From Psychroserpens damuponensis (lineage in GTDB: Bacteria; Bacteroidota; Bacteroidia; Flavobacteriales; Flavobacteriaceae), in NCBI RefSeq assembly GCF_000826655.1, contig NZ_JXJO01000021.1:1-64000 (forward strand): a stretch of 64,000 bases of DNA, given 5' to 3'. A model generated the notes under the pieces. That model saw only the letters and a program-made list of their open reading frames with translations. It had not been told where the DNA came from and made no database searches. Numbering within the stretch: the stretch's first letter is position 1; the number at the start of each line of letters is the position of its first letter. Below are positions 52,043 through 61,897 of this stretch, piece by piece. Position numbers and translations under genes: made by a program.

Positions 52043-53953
52043 ATGGAAGAAAAAAAATTCGACGTAAAATCGATTATAGGATTCATTCTTATCTTCGGAA
52101 TATTAATCTTCATGATGTGGAAAAATCAACCCTCTCCTGAAGAATTAGCAGAACAAGAAAAGCAAGAACAAATTGAAGCTAATAAAAAAGCTGAAACTAA
52201 GCAGGTTAAAGATGCCAAAGTCACTACGACCGAAGACTTTACAGCACCAAATCCTGGAGATTCATTAAAATTAGCTGAGTTAAAAAATAAACTAGGCGCT
52301 TTTGCGTATTCATCAACATTACCATCTGCAACCGATGATTTTACAACAGTATCTACAGATGTGCTAGATTTAAAATTTAGTAATAAAGGTGGGTTTCTTT
52401 CTGAAGTAATTTTGAAAAAATTTGTGGATTATGATTCAGTACCTATCGCATTAATTGAAGATGGAAATGAGTTTTTTAATATCACATTACCAACAACAGA
52501 TAATAGAATTTTAAATACTCAAGACAAGTATTTTCAACCTACAGTAACCAAAAATGGAGACAATACTGTGGTGTCAATGAAATTTAAAGCGTCTGAAAAT
52601 CAATATTTAGAATACCGTTATGAGTTGAAGCCAGATAACTATATGATGGATTTTTCTATTAGTTCTAAAGGTTTAAATTCGGTTGTAAATAGTTCTCAAG
52701 CTATTGACTTAGATTGGCAATTAAAAACGTATCGTCATGATGAAAGTGTTTCTTATGAAAATCGTTACACACGATTAACTTACATGTATGATGGTGAAAA
52801 AATAGACAAGTTAGCGCAAGGAGGAGAAGATGAAGAAACTTTAGAAGATGCACGTTGGTTATCATACAGACAACACTTTTTTAGTACAATATTAGTCGCA
52901 GAGAACCCAATAAAAAATGCAAGAATTTCTACTGTAGATTTGGTAGAAGATGAAGATGTAGACACCATTTACACCAAACAGTTTGCATCTAAGTTGCCTT
53001 TAAATTTTACAAATGGCGAAGCAACAAATAACTTCAAACTTTATTTTGGACCTACAGATAGTAAGGTTTTAAAACAATATGATCACAGTTTAGAAGAGAG
53101 TATTCCATTTGGTTGGGGAATTTTTGGATGGATTAACAAGCACTTATTTATTCCATTGTTTGGTTTCTTAAGTGGTTTCTTGCCTTATGGTATTGCAATT
53201 ATTGTGATGACTGTCTTAATAAAATTAGTGATGTCATTTGTACAATACAAGCAGTTTTTATCTCAAGCAAAAATGAAGGTTTTAAAACCAGAACTAGATG
53301 CGATTAGAGAAAAGTATAAAGACAATAAAATGAAGGCGCAACAAGAAACCATGGCACTTCAAAATAAAGCAGGAGCTAGTCCGTTGGCTGGTTGTTTACC
53401 AGGATTAATACAGCTTCCTGTATTTTACGCCTTGTTTATGTTTTTCCCAACAGCATTTGCTTTACGTCAAAAGAGTTTCCTTTGGGCTGACGATTTATCA
53501 TCATTTGATTCTATTTATGATTTTCCAAATGGGTTTAGTATTCCAATGTATGGTGATCACATTAGTTTGTTTCCTATTTTGGCGGCTATTGCTATTTTCT
53601 TCTATATGAAAATGACAACAGGTCAACAAATGGCTTCACAACCTACACAAGAAGGAATGCCAGATATGGCTAAAATGATGAAGTACATGATTTACTTCTC
53701 ACCAATTTTAATGCTTGTTTTCTTTAACCAATATGCATCTGGATTGAGTTTATATTACTTTATTTCAAACCTAATTAGTATTGGAATTATGTTGGTGATC
53801 AAGAATTTTATTCTAGATGAAGATAAGATTCATGCTCAGATTCAAGTGAATAAAACAAAGCCTAAGAAACAAAATAAGTTTCAAAAGAAAATGGCTGATA
53901 TGATGGAGCAAGCGGAACAGCAAAAGCAAGCGCAGCAAAAGAAAAAGAAATAG
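52043..53953 (+). CDS. yidC: Membrane protein insertase YidC
   Basis: A 636-residue YidC that inserts membrane proteins. N-terminal membrane anchor (IIGFILIFGILIFMMW), a large periplasmic beta-supersandwich domain (about 60-350), then five transmembrane segments (from about 365), including GASPLAGCLPGLIQLPVFYA and ASGLSLYYFISNLISI. The C-terminal tail is very rich in Lys and Gln, as expected for ribosome contact. Confidence 0.97.
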   Translation: MEEKKFDVKSIIGFILIFGILIFMMWKNQPSPEELAEQEKQEQIEANKKAETKQVKDAKVTTTEDFTAPNPGDSLKLAELKNKLGAFAYSSTLPSATDDFTTVSTDVLDLKFSNKGGFLSEVILKKFVDYDSVPIALIEDGNEFFNITLPTTDNRILNTQDKYFQPTVTKNGDNTVVSMKFKASENQYLEYRYELKPDNYMMDFSISSKGLNSVVNSSQAIDLDWQLKTYRHDESVSYENRYTRLTYMYDGEKIDKLAQGGEDEETLEDARWLSYRQHFFSTILVAENPIKNARISTVDLVEDEDVDTIYTKQFASKLPLNFTNGEATNNFKLYFGPTDSKVLKQYDHSLEESIPFGWGIFGWINKHLFIPLFGFLSGFLPYGIAIIVMTVLIKLVMSFVQYKQFLSQAKMKVLKPELDAIREKYKDNKMKAQQETMALQNKAGASPLAGCLPGLIQLPVFYALFMFFPTAFALRQKSFLWADDLSSFDSIYDFPNGFSIPMYGDHISLFPILAAIAIFFYMKMTTGQQMASQPTQEGMPDMAKMMKYMIYFSPILMLVFFNQYASGLSLYYFISNLISIGIMLVIKNFILDEDKIHAQIQVNKTKPKKQNKFQKKMADMMEQAEQQKQAQQKKKK

Positions 53954-53972
53954 ATTTAAATCGTCAATATTA

Positions 53973-54005
53973 AAAAAAGCCTTTAGTGAATTCTAAAGGC
54001 TTTTT
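53973..54005 (+). terminator. Terminator after yidC
   Basis: AAAAAGCCTTTAG, loop TGAATT, CTAAAGGCTTTTT. Confidence 0.9.
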
Positions 54006-54176
54006 AGGTTTTTATGACTTCAGAAATGTAACACATTTAATACTGTAGCTGATGTTTAAAACTCGTCTAGATAAGATGCCTTAATATTACATAGGTGTTT
54101 GTTTAAAGTCACAATAGCTGTTATAAGGATACATTTCCGAAGAAAATAATGGAAAGTTGATGTTTCGTACAATATA

Positions 54177-54212
54177 AAAAAAGCCTTTAAATGTTATCAT
54201 TTAAAGGCTTTT
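54177..54212 (-). terminator. Terminator after the fasciclin gene
   Basis: AAAAGCCTTTAAATG, loop TTAT, CATTTAAAGGCTTTT: a perfect 15-base stem, bidirectional. Same GCCTTTA/TAAAGGC core as the yidC terminator. Confidence 0.88.
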
Positions 54213-54275
54213 AATTTACGTTTATCACTAACTATAATGTGCTATTCATTACATTTTTAATGAACTTATAATAAT

Positions 54276-55685
54276 TTAATCTGCTGCTGGTAGCATTACT
54301 TTGTTTAAAACATGTATAACGCCATTTCCTGCTTGAACATCTACCGCAATTATACCAATATCTGTATTTCCTGCAGCATCAGTGACATTTGCAATGTTAC
54401 TTCCTGTACCAGGTAAATTGATTGTAATAGCTTGACCGTTTAACATTGTTGGTGACACACCATCTGTTAAATCTCCAGAAGTGACATTGGCATCTCCTAA
54501 AACGTGGTGCAATAATACTTGAGTTAAAACATCTTCAGCAGGAATAGCATCCAAAGCATCAAAGGCATCGTTTGTTGGAGCAAATACAGTAAAAGGTGCT
54601 GGACTTGTTCCGTTTGATGTTGATAATGTCGCTACAAAGTCTGTAGCAGGTGTTAAGCTAGTTAAAGCGGTTACCAAAGTAGAAAAGTTAGGATCTGCAG
54701 TTGCAAATGTTACAACAGATGGCACATCAATCACAGCGTCTACTGCATGTATGATTCCATTTGTACCTACAACATCTGCCGTTGCTACAGATGATACACC
54801 ATTAAAACGTACACCATCATCAACGTTTGAGTATAAACTAATAGCATTACCTCCTGGTCCTGTTGCAGAGGTACTTGTGTACGTGTTTCCTAAGCCAACT
54901 AAATCTGTTGAGGTTACTGTACCTGCAAGAACATGATTTAATAAGATATTAGATAATGCATCTGAAGGCACATCACCTAAAGGTGTTCCATCTAAAAATG
55001 TTGTAAAGGCTGCATCATCTGGCGCTAATACGGTGAATGGTCCAGTTCCACTTAATACATTCACTAAGTCACCATCTGCTGCTCCTAATGCAGCTACTAA
55101 ACTTCCAAAACCTGGATTTGCAATGGCATGATCTACAATGCTAGGTAACGCAATAACAGCATCCACTATGTGTACAGTACCATTAGAAGCTTCAATATCT
55201 GCAGTAGTTACCGTAGAAACATTGTTGAATTGTACACCATTGCTCGTATTAAAATAAATACTCATGGCATTTCCTCCTGCTCCTGTAGCATTTGTGTTTG
55301 TGTATCCTGCTCCTGATCCTATTAAGTCTGTAGACGATAATTCAGTAGATATCACATGATTTAATAAAACTTGAGATAATACATCTGTAGGTACAGCATC
55401 TAGACTAGCAAAACCGTTGTCGCTTAAAAATGTTGCGAATGCTTCATTGGTAGGTGCTAATACTGTAAAAGGACCATTACCATTTAATACGTTGACTAAA
55501 TCACCATCGGCAGCTTGTAAAGCGGCAACCAAACTAGAAAGATCAGGAGTCGCGATTGCTGTTTCAACTATGTTTAATGATGTTGGTGCAGTTATTGTAT
55601 TATCATCATCGTTATTACAAGAGGTAATAAGGATAGCTAATAAAAATAACGGCAAGAATTTGAATGTTTTTGAAATAATTTTCAT
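54276..55685 (-). CDS. Lipoprotein with three fasciclin domains
   Basis: A 469-residue lipoprotein (FLLAILITSC; Cys about 23) with three FAS1 domains, at about 40-180, 180-320 and 325-465. Each has the GPFTVLAPTNEAF-like H1 and VLLNHV-x-H2 signatures; in the third it reads PAPFTVFAPTNDAF and an insertion (TSNGTSP) precedes it. FAS1 domains mediate adhesion and protein-protein contacts at the cell surface. The first two repeats are closer to each other than to the third, suggesting a recent duplication. Confidence 0.92.
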   Translation of the reverse strand: MKIISKTFKFLPLFLLAILITSCNNDDDNTITAPTSLNIVETAIATPDLSSLVAALQAADGDLVNVLNGNGPFTVLAPTNEAFATFLSDNGFASLDAVPTDVLSQVLLNHVISTELSSTDLIGSGAGYTNTNATGAGGNAMSIYFNTSNGVQFNNVSTVTTADIEASNGTVHIVDAVIALPSIVDHAIANPGFGSLVAALGAADGDLVNVLSGTGPFTVLAPDDAAFTTFLDGTPLGDVPSDALSNILLNHVLAGTVTSTDLVGLGNTYTSTSATGPGGNAISLYSNVDDGVRFNGVSSVATADVVGTNGIIHAVDAVIDVPSVVTFATADPNFSTLVTALTSLTPATDFVATLSTSNGTSPAPFTVFAPTNDAFDALDAIPAEDVLTQVLLHHVLGDANVTSGDLTDGVSPTMLNGQAITINLPGTGSNIANVTDAAGNTDIGIIAVDVQAGNGVIHVLNKVMLPAAD

Positions 55686-55768
55686 TTTTTTGAGTTTTTG
55701 TTATTTATCATTATTGATCTAAAATTAATTTTGTTCAACAAATTTAGAAAAAGATTAAACAAAACATC

Positions 55769-56473
55769 ATGAGACATTATATTTTTATATTTATTTTAAC
55801 AGTTAGTGGTTTGACTTCTTATGCGCAAGAGTCGGTAAATCAGTTTGATAGTCAAGGCAATAGGCATGGTGTTTGGAGAAAGTACTTTGCTAAGACTAAA
55901 CAGTTGAGATATGAAGGTCAATTTAACCATGGAAAAGAAGTTGGCACCTTTAAATTTTACACGCTTAATCAAGGTTCAAGCGTTTTAAGTGCTACAAAAG
56001 TATTTAAAGAAGAGACGAATAAAGCTGAAGTAAAGTTTCTATCTTCTAAAGGTAAATTGATAAGTGAAGGTACCATGAATGGAAAGCTTTATACTGGTAA
56101 ATGGGTTTATTATCATAATAAATCTAAAGGTATTATGTCTACAGAGTTCTATAATGAAAATGGGCAGCTAGAAGGTGAAAAATTAGTATTTTATCCTGAC
56201 GGAACAACTGCAGAATCTTCCAATTACAAAGAAGGCAAACTTCATGGTAAATCAACTTGGTATGCTAAAAACGGAAATGTTTTAAAAGCGTTTATGTACC
56301 AAAACGATGAGCTTCATGGTGTTAGTAAATATTATGACTCTGATGGAAACTTACAAGCCGAAGGCGCTTACAAAAATGATCTAAAACACGGTATTTGGAA
56401 CTATTACAAAAATGGTAAAATTGTAGAGACTAAAGATCATACCAAACGAAGTAAGAATCCTAATAAACAATAG
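55769..56473 (+). CDS. MORN-repeat-like protein
   Basis: A 234-residue exported protein (signal FILTVSGLTSYAQ) with six to seven short repeats of the YwqK/MORN type (HGVWRKYFAKTKQLRYEGQF, TGKWVYYH, LEGEKLVFYPDGTTAESSNY, LHGKSTWYAKNGN, LHGVSKYYDSDGNLQAEGAY, KHGIWNYYKNGKIVE). Such repeats form beta-solenoids; some are called toxin-antitoxin YwqK antitoxin. There is no partner toxin gene nearby, so that label is not supported. Confidence 0.85.
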   Translation: MRHYIFIFILTVSGLTSYAQESVNQFDSQGNRHGVWRKYFAKTKQLRYEGQFNHGKEVGTFKFYTLNQGSSVLSATKVFKEETNKAEVKFLSSKGKLISEGTMNGKLYTGKWVYYHNKSKGIMSTEFYNENGQLEGEKLVFYPDGTTAESSNYKEGKLHGKSTWYAKNGNVLKAFMYQNDELHGVSKYYDSDGNLQAEGAYKNDLKHGIWNYYKNGKIVETKDHTKRSKNPNKQ

Positions 56474-56502
56474 TTAAAACCTATTTTATAGATAGTAAAT
56501 TA

Positions 56503-56535
56503 TAATAGCAACATAACTCATGTTGCTATTTTTAT
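56503..56535 (+). terminator. Terminator after the MORN-like gene
   Basis: AATAGCAACAT, loop AACTC, ATGTTGCTATTTTTAT. Confidence 0.85.
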
Positions 56536-56602
56536 TTCTTAATTTTGCAGGATGAAACATCACTTTTAATGTTTCAAAATACCATAATATAAGGGTTGTT
56601 AA

Positions 56603-57808
56603 ATGAAAAGAGTAATTGTAGGACTGTCAGGTGGAGTAGATTCTAGCGTTGCCGCTTATTTGTTAAAAGAGCAAGGCTATGAAGTGATTGGCTTATTTAT
56701 GAAAAATTGGCATGATGACTCTGTGACTATTTCAGATGAGTGTCCTTGGTTAGACGATAGTAATGATGCGATGTTAGTCGCAGATAAATTAGGAATTCCG
56801 TTCCAAACTGTAGATTTAAGCGAGCAATACAAAGAACGTATTGTAGATTATATGTTTGACGAATACCAAAAGGGAAGAACACCAAATCCAGATGTGCTTT
56901 GCAATAGAGAAATTAAGTTTGATGTCTTTATGAAAATAGCCTTAGACCTTGGAGCAGATTATGTTGCAACTGGTCATTATTGTAGAAAAGGAGTATCTTC
57001 TGTGGTCAATGTCATTGATGGCTCTTCTCAAGAAACCTATCATTTGCAAGCAGGTGTTGATACTAATAAAGATCAATCTTATTTTTTATGTCAGTTATCT
57101 CAAGCACAATTGGCTAAAGCACTGTTCCCAATAGGAGAATTAACCAAACCAGAAGTTAGAGAAATTGCAACCAAGTTAGATTTGGTGACTGCAGATAAAA
57201 AGGATTCTCAAGGACTTTGTTTTATTGGTAAAGTTAGATTGCCTGAGTTTTTACAACAAAAATTGAAACCTAAAGAAGGTGTGATTGTAGAAATTCCTAA
57301 TGATAGTGATCTTTATAAAGCCGAAAGTTTAAAATTTGAAACTAAAGCCGAAGAATTAAATCACTTAACAAGAAAAATAGACTATAAAGTTTCCGACGGA
57401 AACATAGTAGGGCAACATCAAGGTGCGCATTATTTTACAAAGGGACAGCGAAAAGGTCTCGCTGTTGGTGGAACGGTAGAACCCCTTTTTGTTATTGATA
57501 CAGATGTTGAAGACAACGTTATTTACACAGGTCAAGGTAAAAAACATCCTGGACTTTTTAAAAGCGCACTCTTTGTAACAAATGAAGAACTTCATTGGAT
57601 TCGTGAAGATTTAACACTCAAAGTGAACGATACTATGAAGGTTAAAGCTAGAATACGTTACCGCCAAACCTTAGAAAATGCAACGCTTTATAAATTAGAT
57701 AGCGGTTTGTATGTGGAGTTCGATAATCCGCAATCTGCAATAACCGAGGGACAATTTGTGGCTTGGTATCTCGATGACGAATTAGTAGGTTCGGGAGTAA
57801 TTTCTTAA
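56603..57808 (+). CDS. mnmA: tRNA-specific 2-thiouridylase MnmA
   Basis: A 401-residue MnmA, which thiolates U34 of Glu/Gln/Lys tRNAs. P-loop [17 protein letters not shown], catalytic cysteines in [13 protein letters not shown] (about 101) and [11 protein letters not shown] (about 202), and the C-terminal beta-barrel. A Bacteroidota-type insertion ([19 protein letters not shown]) follows the first helix, giving a slightly longer protein than the E. coli enzyme. Confidence 0.96.
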   Translation: MKRVIVGLSGGVDSSVAAYLLKEQGYEVIGLFMKNWHDDSVTISDECPWLDDSNDAMLVADKLGIPFQTVDLSEQYKERIVDYMFDEYQKGRTPNPDVLCNREIKFDVFMKIALDLGADYVATGHYCRKGVSSVVNVIDGSSQETYHLQAGVDTNKDQSYFLCQLSQAQLAKALFPIGELTKPEVREIATKLDLVTADKKDSQGLCFIGKVRLPEFLQQKLKPKEGVIVEIPNDSDLYKAESLKFETKAEELNHLTRKIDYKVSDGNIVGQHQGAHYFTKGQRKGLAVGGTVEPLFVIDTDVEDNVIYTGQGKKHPGLFKSALFVTNEELHWIREDLTLKVNDTMKVKARIRYRQTLENATLYKLDSGLYVEFDNPQSAITEGQFVAWYLDDELVGSGVIS

Positions 57809-57877
57809 ATTGCATTGCGTTCATATTAAGGATTATTAGTTAAAAACGACTATTTTTTTAATAAAACACAAATTGCT

Positions 57878-59482
57878 ATGAAGAAAATCCTACTTATAAT
57901 TATTGTATCTACTCACTTTACAATCTTCGCTCAACAAGACGCTTGGGTGTATTTTAATCAAAAAGAAAACGTACAAGCCTCAATTGATAATCCAATTTCA
58001 ATTCTTACGCAACAAGCAATTGATAGAAAAAATGCAAAAGGTATCGCTATTGATGAGCGTGATGTGCCTGTTAACGAAACCTATATAGCAATGCTTAAAG
58101 CTCCTGAAACAGGTGTAACAGTTTTTGCTAAATCTAAATGGTTTAATGCGGTCTATGTTAGAGGTAGTGAGGAAGATATAAATGCTTTGGTTGATGATTT
58201 TGCTTTTGTAGAATCTATCCATTTTGCTGATGAGAGCTTAAATTCCTTAAGAGTTGATATTTCCGAAGATAAATTTGAAATAGAAACCACTAATATTGAT
58301 TTTAACTACGGAAATACGCTTAATCAAGTAGAAATGATAAATGCAGATGCTTTGCATCTTCAAGATTATACAGGAGAAGGGATTGTTGTAGCAATATTAG
58401 ATGCAGGATTTCCTAATGTAGACACAATGGGAGCTTTTCAACGTTTACGTGATAATGGAGATTTATTAGATGGCTATGATTTTGTAAGACGTGATGCTAA
58501 CGTATATGCATTTGCAAATAATAATCATGGTACAAAAGTGCTGAGTGATATGGCTGGATTTGTTCAAGACCAATTTGTTGGTACAGCTCCAGATGCGTCT
58601 TATTATTTGTTTTTAACCGAAGATTCAGCTAGTGAAACTCCTGTAGAAGAAGCCTATTGGGTTGAAGCGGCAGAACGAAGTGACAGTTTAGGTGTTCATA
58701 TTATCAATACATCATTGGGTTATAAAACCTACCAAAACACAAATTATAGCCATACTAATGAAGTGCTTGATGGCTCAACAACATTTATAACAAGAGGTGC
58801 AAATGTGGCGAATGAAAAAGGAATTCTAGTTGTAACATCTGCAGGGAATTCTGGTGAAAGTGGTGTAGGTGCTCCAGCAGACGCAACAGGAGTTTTGAGT
58901 ATTGCGGCAGTTGATGCAGATGGTAACTATGCTGCATTTAGTTCTCAGGGAAGTGCATTTCAAACCACACAAAAACCAGATGTTGCTGCACGTGGTTTGG
59001 CAGCTTTTGTCATAGATGATTCTAATACTATTGTAAATAATAACGGCACATCATTTAGCTCTCCAATAATGGCAGGAGGAATTGCATCGTTATGGCAAGC
59101 TTTACCAGATGCAACAAATGAAGAAATTAAAGACTATGTTCGTAGGTCGGCATCTCAATATACAACACCAGATTATTTAATTGGTTATGGGATACCAGAT
59201 CTTCAATTGGCTTTAGATATTGGTCTGTCTTTACAAGAAAATTCATTTTTTGAGTTTAATGTCTATCCTAACCCTGTGTTTGATATATTAAATATTCAAA
59301 TTCCAACAGTAAATGAAATAAGCACGTTAAGAGTTTTTGATGTTTTAGGAAAAACGGTTATCGAACAAGATATTACAGAATCAACGAGTCAATTAAATAT
59401 GTCTACAATGGCTCCTGGCTTATATATTATGACAATTCAATCAGGTAATACATCAAAAACGATTAAACTTATAAAATCTTAA
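57878..59482 (+). CDS. Subtilisin-like (S8) protease with T9SS tail
   Basis: A 534-residue secreted protease: signal peptide (IIIVSTHFTIFAQ), an I9-like propeptide region (about 20-150), and the S8 catalytic domain with Asp in VVAILDAGFP, His in NNHGTKVLSD and Ser in NGTSFSSPIMAGG. The last 75 residues (FFEFNVYPNPVFDILNIQIP ... KTIKLIKS) form a type A T9SS sorting domain. Its substrate is unknown. It overlaps nothing; the next gene starts right after its stop. Confidence 0.93.
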   Translation: MKKILLIIIVSTHFTIFAQQDAWVYFNQKENVQASIDNPISILTQQAIDRKNAKGIAIDERDVPVNETYIAMLKAPETGVTVFAKSKWFNAVYVRGSEEDINALVDDFAFVESIHFADESLNSLRVDISEDKFEIETTNIDFNYGNTLNQVEMINADALHLQDYTGEGIVVAILDAGFPNVDTMGAFQRLRDNGDLLDGYDFVRRDANVYAFANNNHGTKVLSDMAGFVQDQFVGTAPDASYYLFLTEDSASETPVEEAYWVEAAERSDSLGVHIINTSLGYKTYQNTNYSHTNEVLDGSTTFITRGANVANEKGILVVTSAGNSGESGVGAPADATGVLSIAAVDADGNYAAFSSQGSAFQTTQKPDVAARGLAAFVIDDSNTIVNNNGTSFSSPIMAGGIASLWQALPDATNEEIKDYVRRSASQYTTPDYLIGYGIPDLQLALDIGLSLQENSFFEFNVYPNPVFDILNIQIPTVNEISTLRVFDVLGKTVIEQDITESTSQLNMSTMAPGLYIMTIQSGNTSKTIKLIKS

Positions 59483-60430
59483 ATGGCAAATAAAATTACA
59501 GAACTCTTCGGAATTAAATACCCAATCATCCAAGCAGGTATGATTTGGAATAGTGGTTGGAAATTAGCTTCTGCAGCTAGCAATGCTGGAGCACTGGGTT
59601 TAATAGGCGCAGGATCAATGTATCCTGATGTGTTGAGAGAACATATTCAACACTGTAAAAACGCAACCAACAAACCCTTTGGTGTTAATGTGCCCATGTT
59701 ATATCCAAACATTGAAGAGATTATGAATATCATCGTAGAAGAAGGCGTGAAGATCGTTTTTACATCTGCGGGAAACCCAAAAACATGGACGCCTTGGTTA
59801 AAAGAACGAGGCATTACCGTTGTACATGTGGTAAGTAGTGTGAAATTTGCTTTAAAAGCTCAAGAAGCAGGTGTAGACGCGGTTGTTGCTGAAGGTTTTG
59901 AAGCAGGAGGACATAATGGTAGAGAAGAAACTACAACCTTAACTTTGATACCAATGGTGAGAGAGCATCTTCAAATTCCTTTAATTGCAGCAGGAGGTAT
60001 TGCGACTGGTAATGCCATGTTAGCTGTTATGCTTTTAGGAGCAGATGCGTCACAAATTGGAAGTCGATTTGTAGCCAGCACAGAGTCTTCTGCTCATGAC
60101 GCTTTTAAAAACGTTGTTGTAGATGCTAAAGAAGGTGATACACAATTAACTTTAAAAGAATTAGCTCCTGTGAGGCTCGTAAAAAATAAATTCTTTCAAG
60201 ATGTGCAAGAACTCTATAAAAAAGCGCCAACTGTAGACGATTTAAAATTACTTTTAGGTAGAGCTAGAGCTAAACGAGGCATGTTTGAAGGCGATTTAGA
60301 AGATGGAGAACTTGAGATTGGACAAATTGCTGGATTAATACATGATATTAAGCCTACGGCCCAAATAATTGAAGATTTAATTAAAGAATTCCACTTAGCT
60401 CAAAACCAAGCGCAACAATTTAAAGTCTAA
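59483..60430 (+). CDS. Nitronate monooxygenase-like flavin enzyme
   Basis: A 315-residue TIM-barrel FMN oxidoreductase of the NAD(P)H-dependent / nitronate monooxygenase family: KYPIIQAGMIWNSGWKLA at the N-terminus, VAEGFEAGGHNGREETTTL with the catalytic His, and IAAGGIATGNAMLAVMLLGA. Family members also include FabK-like enoyl-ACP reductases, so the exact reaction is uncertain. Its start codon follows the S8 stop directly. Confidence 0.88.
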   Translation: MANKITELFGIKYPIIQAGMIWNSGWKLASAASNAGALGLIGAGSMYPDVLREHIQHCKNATNKPFGVNVPMLYPNIEEIMNIIVEEGVKIVFTSAGNPKTWTPWLKERGITVVHVVSSVKFALKAQEAGVDAVVAEGFEAGGHNGREETTTLTLIPMVREHLQIPLIAAGGIATGNAMLAVMLLGADASQIGSRFVASTESSAHDAFKNVVVDAKEGDTQLTLKELAPVRLVKNKFFQDVQELYKKAPTVDDLKLLLGRARAKRGMFEGDLEDGELEIGQIAGLIHDIKPTAQIIEDLIKEFHLAQNQAQQFKV

Positions 60431-60473
60431 AAGACTATATTTGGAAGTAATTAATGTTGATCCTAAATAATTA

Positions 60474-61577
60474 ATGACCGCAAGTTGTAATGTTTTAATT
60501 CCAGACGGAGACAGTACTTGGGCTTTATCTGTAATACAGTGCCTTTCTCAAGTGAAAGGGTACAACATATATGTGTTATCTAATAAAAAACGTACAGCAA
60601 CCAAATTTTCTAAATTTACCAGCTACTATAAATTTTATGATAGACCAAATGATGCAGATTGGGTTACAACGATTAATGCTGAAATAGAAAAGAACTCCAT
60701 AGCTGTGGTACTTCCAATTGCAGAGCGCGAGTTTTTATTTTTTATAAACCATGGCCATCAAATTTCAACTTCTGCGAAGATTATTGCGTTACCTAATTCT
60801 CAAAATTTTGAAATAGCTATTGATAAAATGAGATTAAGTGATTTTTCGAATGCTAATGGTATTCCGCATCCAAATTCTTATTTTATTTCTTCGGAAAAGG
60901 AAAAACAAGACGTTCTGTCTAACATTCAATTTCCAATTTTAGTAAAACCTCTAGGTCAAAAAGGAGGTGACGGGATTCAAAAGATAGATACTAAATCAGG
61001 ATTAGAAACTTATGTAAACCAAAATAATCAATCTGTATTTATTCAAGAGTTTATTGAAGGTTATGATATAGATTGTAGTGTGTTGTGTCAAAATGGAGAC
61101 ATTTTAAGTTATACCATACAAAAAGGAAACTTAAAAGGACATTCCAATTTTGCTCCTCAATTAGCCTTCGATTTTTTGCAAAATGATGATGTTCTCAATG
61201 TTGCTAAATTAATAATGTCTAAACTCAATTGGTCTGGAGTAGCGCATATTGACATGAGGTATGATAAAAGCACCAATGATTATAAGCTCATTGAAATCAA
61301 TGCTCGTTTCTGGGGTAGTGTAGAAGGGTCAATGTTTGCAGGAATAAATTTTCCGCATAAAGCTGTACAGTTAGCTTTAAATCAGGAATTGGCAGATGAG
61401 CATTATGACAATATTCATCACATGCGATTTAAAGGTGTGCTAAAGTCTATTAAACGAAATCCGTTGTTCATTTTCCGAAGAAAATATATTATGAATAATA
61501 CAGAGGCTAAAACATTTTTAAATGACCCATTACCAACACTTTATAGGTTTAGAGAGTGGTTAGGAAGACGGTTTTAA
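60474..61577 (+). CDS. ATP-grasp enzyme (carbamoyl-phosphate-synthase-like)
   Basis: A 367-residue ATP-grasp protein. N-terminal Rossmann-like part (VLIPDGDSTWALSVIQCLSQ), ATP-binding loop PILVKPLGQKGGDGI, metal-binding EINARFWGSVEG and ESMFA-like C-terminal segment. It resembles the carbamoyl-phosphate-synthase-like / D-aspartate-ligase-like group that joins amino groups to carboxylates. The substrate is unknown; it has no biosynthetic neighbours other than the flavoprotein gene just before it. Confidence 0.85.
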   Translation: MTASCNVLIPDGDSTWALSVIQCLSQVKGYNIYVLSNKKRTATKFSKFTSYYKFYDRPNDADWVTTINAEIEKNSIAVVLPIAEREFLFFINHGHQISTSAKIIALPNSQNFEIAIDKMRLSDFSNANGIPHPNSYFISSEKEKQDVLSNIQFPILVKPLGQKGGDGIQKIDTKSGLETYVNQNNQSVFIQEFIEGYDIDCSVLCQNGDILSYTIQKGNLKGHSNFAPQLAFDFLQNDDVLNVAKLIMSKLNWSGVAHIDMRYDKSTNDYKLIEINARFWGSVEGSMFAGINFPHKAVQLALNQELADEHYDNIHHMRFKGVLKSIKRNPLFIFRRKYIMNNTEAKTFLNDPLPTLYRFREWLGRRF

Positions 61578-61897
61578 AATGATATAAAAAAGCAAAAAGA
61601 GGACAAAGCCTCTTTTTGCACGAAACGTTTTTTAACAATAAAATTTTTAAATCCCTCTAAAATAATAGCTAAAAAAGTTTCTGCCCCAAATACCTAACCT
61701 ACTACAATAAGGTATTCAAGTTGTAAAAATAAAGGTTTGATTAAAATGTAGATATATTTTAACGTTCAACTTATTAACAATTACAGTTCATAACTTTTTA
61801 ATAGTCAAACAATTAAAATTTTGTTTTGCTAAAACTAAGTAAACTTTTATGTAAGCTAGTTCTATTGATTTAACTTCGCATTTCTAAAATCCATACA
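61578..61897. other. Intergenic region upstream of the MATE gene
   Basis: A 320-base gap. It contains the ATP-grasp gene terminator (61592-61619) and A/T-rich sequence that should hold the MATE promoter; I see no other element. Confidence 0.5.
61592..61619 (+). terminator. Terminator after the ATP-grasp gene
   Basis: GCAAAAAGAGG, loop ACAAAG, CCTCTTTTTGC. Confidence 0.85.

Larger units (their letters stand above)
53954..54275. other. Intergenic region with two terminators
   Basis: A 322-base gap between convergent yidC and fasciclin genes. It holds one terminator for each gene (53973-54005, 54177-54212) and no open frame of note; TTCCGAAG occurs at about 54128. Confidence 0.7.

Noticed and set aside
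55769..56473. MORN-like protein as the antitoxin of a toxin-antitoxin pair
   Set aside because: There is no adjacent toxin gene, and the protein has a signal peptide; the label rests only on database naming habits.
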